Origin: CAYJAZ01 sp964370095
GTDB lineage: Bacteria > Desulfobacterota > Desulfovibrionia > Desulfovibrionales > Desulfovibrionaceae
Assembly: GCA_964370095.1 (NCBI GenBank)
Contig: CAYJHJ010000045.1
Location: 1-17,250 of the forward strand
Direction of reading: 5' to 3'
DNA: 17,250 nt
How positions within the stretch are numbered: position 1 is the first letter of the stretch; every line of letters starts with the position of its first letter. Of the stretch, positions 13,828-17,250 are shown piece by piece. Under the pieces are notes generated by a model. The model had not been told where the DNA came from. It did not search any database and saw only the letters and a program-made list of their open reading frames with translations. A program made the position numbers and the translations under genes.

Positions 13828-16800
13828 ATGTCAGCAGACACTAATTTAATTACACTTGAGCATGTGCAAGAAATACTGTCAATAACAAAAATAGGTGTTT
13901 TTATTTGGAATTTAGAAACAGATCATGTTATTTACAGTAAAGAATGGGCAGAGATTGTAGGCTATGAACTTGAAGATCTTGAAGCTCATGTTTCCACATG
14001 GGAAAAAATGCTCTTTCCAGAGGATTTAAAAATAGCGGAAAAAAGTATTGAAAAATATCTTGCGGGTGAACTACCTCAGTATGAAGCTGAGTTTAGAATG
14101 ATCAAAAAAGACGGTTCTGTTATTTGGGGGCATGATAAAGGTAAAGTAACGCAATATACAGAAGACGGTAAACCTCTTATTCTTTGTGGTGTTTTGCAAG
14201 ACATTACAAATATCAAAATAACTGAAGAATTGTTAAGAGAAAGCACTGATATTTTAAATCTTGCTATTGAAGTTGCCGAGTTTGGCACATGGGATTGGGA
14301 TTTAAAAAAAGACATTATCACATATAATGATGAATATCTTAAAATGCTTGGTTACACACAAGATGAAATCAATGGTTCTTTGGCTGAATGGGAAAACATG
14401 AACCACCCGGAAGATCTTGTTTTAGTTACAGAATTATTAGATGACTTTACCAGCGGAAAAAGAGAAAATTATGAATGTGAAATACGCATGCGCCATAAAG
14501 ATGGGCACTATATCTGGACCAGAGATGTTGGAAGAATTATAAGTAAAGATGAAAATGGAATTGCCACCCGAGTGATAGGTGGGCATTTAAATATTGATAG
14601 TTTAAAAAAATCGCAAGCTCAATTAGAGGAAACCCTCTACGAGCTTGAAAACCATCAAATCCACTTAGAAAGTGAAATTGACCTAAGAACAAAAACTTTA
14701 CTTGAGCAAGATAAATTATTGATTGCGGTTAATAATATCTCACAAAAACTACTTGCTGTGCATAAGGCAGAAAATTTTGATGCTGTTCTTATAGAATCTT
14801 TAAAAAATCTTACATTTGCCTTTGACACCTCAGAATTTACTTTGTGGCGTTATTTACAAGTTGAAAATCAAGAATTTTTTTGTACAACCCACTTATATAG
14901 AAAAGAAACAGATGAAAAAATAATTTTTGATGTTGAAAACATACAAGAATACATCAAAAATTTATTAAATAATGATGATGATTTTATTATCCATACCAAA
15001 GAAGATAATAATGTTGTTGTGAATTACTCAAGAGTTCCTGCTGAATTGCGCAAAGTTTTTGAAAGTCAAAAATCAACAATCAACTTAATGTCTGCCATAA
15101 ATGATTTGTGGAATAAAGAGGTTAAAGAAAATATAGAAAATAGCGAAAGCAGCATTGTAGTTCCTGTATATTTATATGATGATATTTTTGGCATTATCTC
15201 AACCGGAAGTGTTTCCGAAGATATCAAATACACCGAAACCCACGAAAACATGCTTGATATATGCGGCAAACTTTTTGCCAATGCACAAAGAAAACATGAA
15301 ATGAACGAGCAACTTCGCTCTGCTCATGAAGAAGCTTTGCTTAGCTCAAAAGCAAAAAGTAATTTTTTGGCAAACATGAGCCATGAAATACGCACACCAT
15401 TAAATGCAATTTTAGGTATGTCTGAAATTGTTTTAAGGGAGAGTAAAGGCAGAAATGTTGAAGAATATGCTGTTGAAATAAAAAAAGCCAGTGAAAACTT
15501 ATTGATTATTATCAATGATATATTAGATATCTCAAAAATTGAATCCGGCAAACTTGAAATAATAGAAGCTGAATACAGCATAAGCTCTTTAATAAGTGAT
15601 ATCATAAGCATATCAAAAATGAGATTGGAAGATAAGCCACTTCTATTCACAACATTTATACAATCAGATATTCCAAATATTCTTTATGGCGATGAAATAA
15701 GAATAAAACAAATACTTATAAATTTATTGAGCAATGCAATCAAATTCACAAGAGAGGGCAATATCAATTTAAGTGTAGAGTGCGAACAAAAAGATGGTAA
15801 GGTAGAACTTGTTCTTACTATTTCAGATACAGGTATGGGAATCAATAAAGAGGATTTGGAACGACTTTTCATGCAGTTTGAACGCGTAGACACAAAGAAA
15901 AACAGAAATATTGAAGGAACAGGGCTTGGCCTTGCAATAACAAAGCAATTATGCGAAATGATGAATGGTTCAATCTATGTGCAGAGTGAAGTGGGCATAG
16001 GATCTGTTTTCACAGCAAGAATTCCGCAACAATATATAGAAAATACTCCAATTGCAAATAAAACAGAAAACATGAAAGTGCTCATCTGTGAAACAAGAGA
16101 TGTGTATGCCCAATCCTTCAAGCAAACTCTTGACGATTTGCACGCAATAAGCACTATTTGCACAAGCCCTGCAGAATTAGAATATCTTCTTTCAAATAAA
16201 GAATTTGATTATTTAATAACACATGCCGATCACATAAATACTGTAAAGAATATGTGCCAAGAAATAAATACAAATATTAATCTTGTTTTCACAACAAATC
16301 CAGGCGATTTAACTATTTATTTTAATGAAAACATTGTACCTTTGCCTATAAACTGCATACAACTGGCATATATATTTGGAAATGCAGACCTAGACATACA
16401 AGAAGAAAAAAGTGTGTATAGTTTTATAGCTCCATCAGCTAAGATCTTGGTTGTAGATGATAATAGAATAAACCTTGAAGTTGCAAAAGGTTTAATGGAA
16501 CCTCTTCAAATGAATATTGAAACAGCATTAAATGGTGCAATAGCTCTTGAAATGATTCAAAAAAACAAATATGATTTAGTCTTTATGGATCATATGATGC
16601 CGGAAATGGATGGCATCGAAGCAACTGCAGAGATAAGAAAACTTGAAGAAAGCTATTATAAAAACTTACCCATAATAGCTTTAACTGCCAATGCACTTGT
16701 TGGTGCAAAAGAGCTTTTTGTGAAAGAAGGCATGAATGACTTTTTAGCTAAACCTATTGAGGTTGAAAAGCTCAATGAAATTTTACAAAAATGGTTGCCA

Positions 16801-17214
16801 AAAGAAAAACAAGAGTTAACCGATTCACATAAAATAAAAAATAACAATTCTATGATTTCAATCGAAGGAATTGACACTGATTTTGGAATTAAAGCTATAG
16901 GCGGAGAATTGAACGATTATTACGACGCTTTGAATAAATTTTTCAATTATGGCTTATATAAAATTGAAAAATTAAGCTCAATGAACCAAGAAAAAGATAT
17001 CAATTCTTATAAAGTTGAGATTAATACTTTAAAACAAACTTTAGCAGCTATGGGTGCTTTTGATCTTTCACGTAAGGCAGAAAACTTAGAAGACGCTCTT
17101 GCAAAGCAAAACTGGAATTATTTTTTTGAACATACAAAAACTTTTATAGATTCTTTTGGCAAACTTCTATATACGATTAAAGAGCATTTAAGAAGTGCAC
17201 AACAAGCAAATTAA
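13828..17214 (+). CDS. Cytosolic hybrid sensor histidine kinase, PAS-PAS-GAF-HisKA-HATPase-REC*-REC-Hpt*
   Basis: The protein has 1128 residues with no signal peptide or membrane segment. In order: two PAS domains of the PAS_3 type (about 8-131 and 142-257), a short coiled coil (263-295), a GAF-like domain (about 297-491), HisKA with the phosphorylated His519 in NMSHEIRTPLN, and an ATPase domain with Asn636, DTGMG (667-671) and GTGLG (697-701). After these comes a degenerate receiver (about 749-850) in which His799 stands where the phosphorylated Asp should be and the acidic pocket is lost. A complete receiver (about 872-985) follows, with Asp877, Asp878, Asp921, Thr953 and Lys975. The C-terminus resembles an Hpt domain, but the phosphorylated His is Asn1066. 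GGAG lies 7 nt before the ATG. The signal is unknown; PAS and GAF suggest an internal, redox or small-molecule cue. No separate response regulator is seen. Confidence 0.93.
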   Translation: MSADTNLITLEHVQEILSITKIGVFIWNLETDHVIYSKEWAEIVGYELEDLEAHVSTWEKMLFPEDLKIAEKSIEKYLAGELPQYEAEFRMIKKDGSVIWGHDKGKVTQYTEDGKPLILCGVLQDITNIKITEELLRESTDILNLAIEVAEFGTWDWDLKKDIITYNDEYLKMLGYTQDEINGSLAEWENMNHPEDLVLVTELLDDFTSGKRENYECEIRMRHKDGHYIWTRDVGRIISKDENGIATRVIGGHLNIDSLKKSQAQLEETLYELENHQIHLESEIDLRTKTLLEQDKLLIAVNNISQKLLAVHKAENFDAVLIESLKNLTFAFDTSEFTLWRYLQVENQEFFCTTHLYRKETDEKIIFDVENIQEYIKNLLNNDDDFIIHTKEDNNVVVNYSRVPAELRKVFESQKSTINLMSAINDLWNKEVKENIENSESSIVVPVYLYDDIFGIISTGSVSEDIKYTETHENMLDICGKLFANAQRKHEMNEQLRSAHEEALLSSKAKSNFLANMSHEIRTPLNAILGMSEIVLRESKGRNVEEYAVEIKKASENLLIIINDILDISKIESGKLEIIEAEYSISSLISDIISISKMRLEDKPLLFTTFIQSDIPNILYGDEIRIKQILINLLSNAIKFTREGNINLSVECEQKDGKVELVLTISDTGMGINKEDLERLFMQFERVDTKKNRNIEGTGLGLAITKQLCEMMNGSIYVQSEVGIGSVFTARIPQQYIENTPIANKTENMKVLICETRDVYAQSFKQTLDDLHAISTICTSPAELEYLLSNKEFDYLITHADHINTVKNMCQEINTNINLVFTTNPGDLTIYFNENIVPLPINCIQLAYIFGNADLDIQEEKSVYSFIAPSAKILVVDDNRINLEVAKGLMEPLQMNIETALNGAIALEMIQKNKYDLVFMDHMMPEMDGIEATAEIRKLEESYYKNLPIIALTANALVGAKELFVKEGMNDFLAKPIEVEKLNEILQKWLPKEKQELTDSHKIKNNNSMISIEGIDTDFGIKAIGGELNDYYDALNKFFNYGLYKIEKLSSMNQEKDINSYKVEINTLKQTLAAMGAFDLSRKAENLEDALAKQNWNYFFEHTKTFIDSFGKLLYTIKEHLRSAQQAN

Positions 17215-17250
17215 CGCCCTTTGCAAATCAAAGAAAAAAATAAATAATAC

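Noticed and set aside
17208..17240. Terminator after the hybrid kinase (CTTTG and CAAAG near 17219-17233)
   Set aside because: The stem is only 5 bp and is followed by A residues, not T, on the plus strand.

Overview
The window looks like an AT-rich member of the Desulfovibrionaceae (sulfate reducers and relatives). The main clue is a complete periplasmic nitrate reductase operon in the order napC-napM-napA-napD-napG-napH. It has no napB, and it encodes a small tetrahaem cytochrome, NapM. This is the layout described for Desulfovibrio desulfuricans ATCC 27774. Genus or species cannot be fixed from the sequence alone. Two runs of ten N (10597-10606 and 12862-12871) show that this is a draft assembly.

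Left part (1-6542): a plus-strand FMN-dependent alpha-hydroxy-acid dehydrogenase gene (281-1303) converges on the minus-strand nap operon (6542 down to 1327). The nap genes are tightly packed, with a 4-nt overlap for napC/napM, a 1-nt gap for napM/napA, an 11-nt gap for napD/napG and a 1-nt overlap for napG/napH. The exception is a 64-nt napA-napD spacer that holds a perfect 14-bp stem-loop. The likely electron path is quinol to NapC to NapM to NapA. NapG and NapH are Fe-S proteins of a second quinol-oxidising branch, and NapD is the NapA maturation chaperone.

Middle (6543-9857): a 388-bp regulatory region separates napC from a divergent CstA-family transporter gene. It carries four copies of GGACTT/AAGTCC, two of which form a perfect 10-bp inverted repeat, and a good sigma-70-type promoter for cstA. 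cstA ends at a strong rho-independent terminator, which it shares convergently with a minus-strand MFS transporter gene.

Right part (9858-17250): four plus-strand genes follow. They encode a DUF533/TerB-like (YebE-like) protein, a secreted or membrane-anchored protein that fuses Sel1 repeats to a WD40 propeller, a family 2 glycosyltransferase of the WaaE/LgtF type interrupted by ten N, and a 1128-residue cytosolic hybrid histidine kinase. The kinase has the order PAS-PAS-GAF-HisKA-HATPase-degenerate receiver-receiver-degenerate Hpt. Nothing ties these four to nitrate respiration except proximity.

The points most worth following up are the reiterated GGACTT operator array, the napA/napD stem-loop, the absence of a Tat signal on NapG, the Sel1-WD40 fusion, and the two crippled phosphorelay modules of the hybrid kinase. 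I found no CRISPR array, insertion sequence, tRNA or rRNA.
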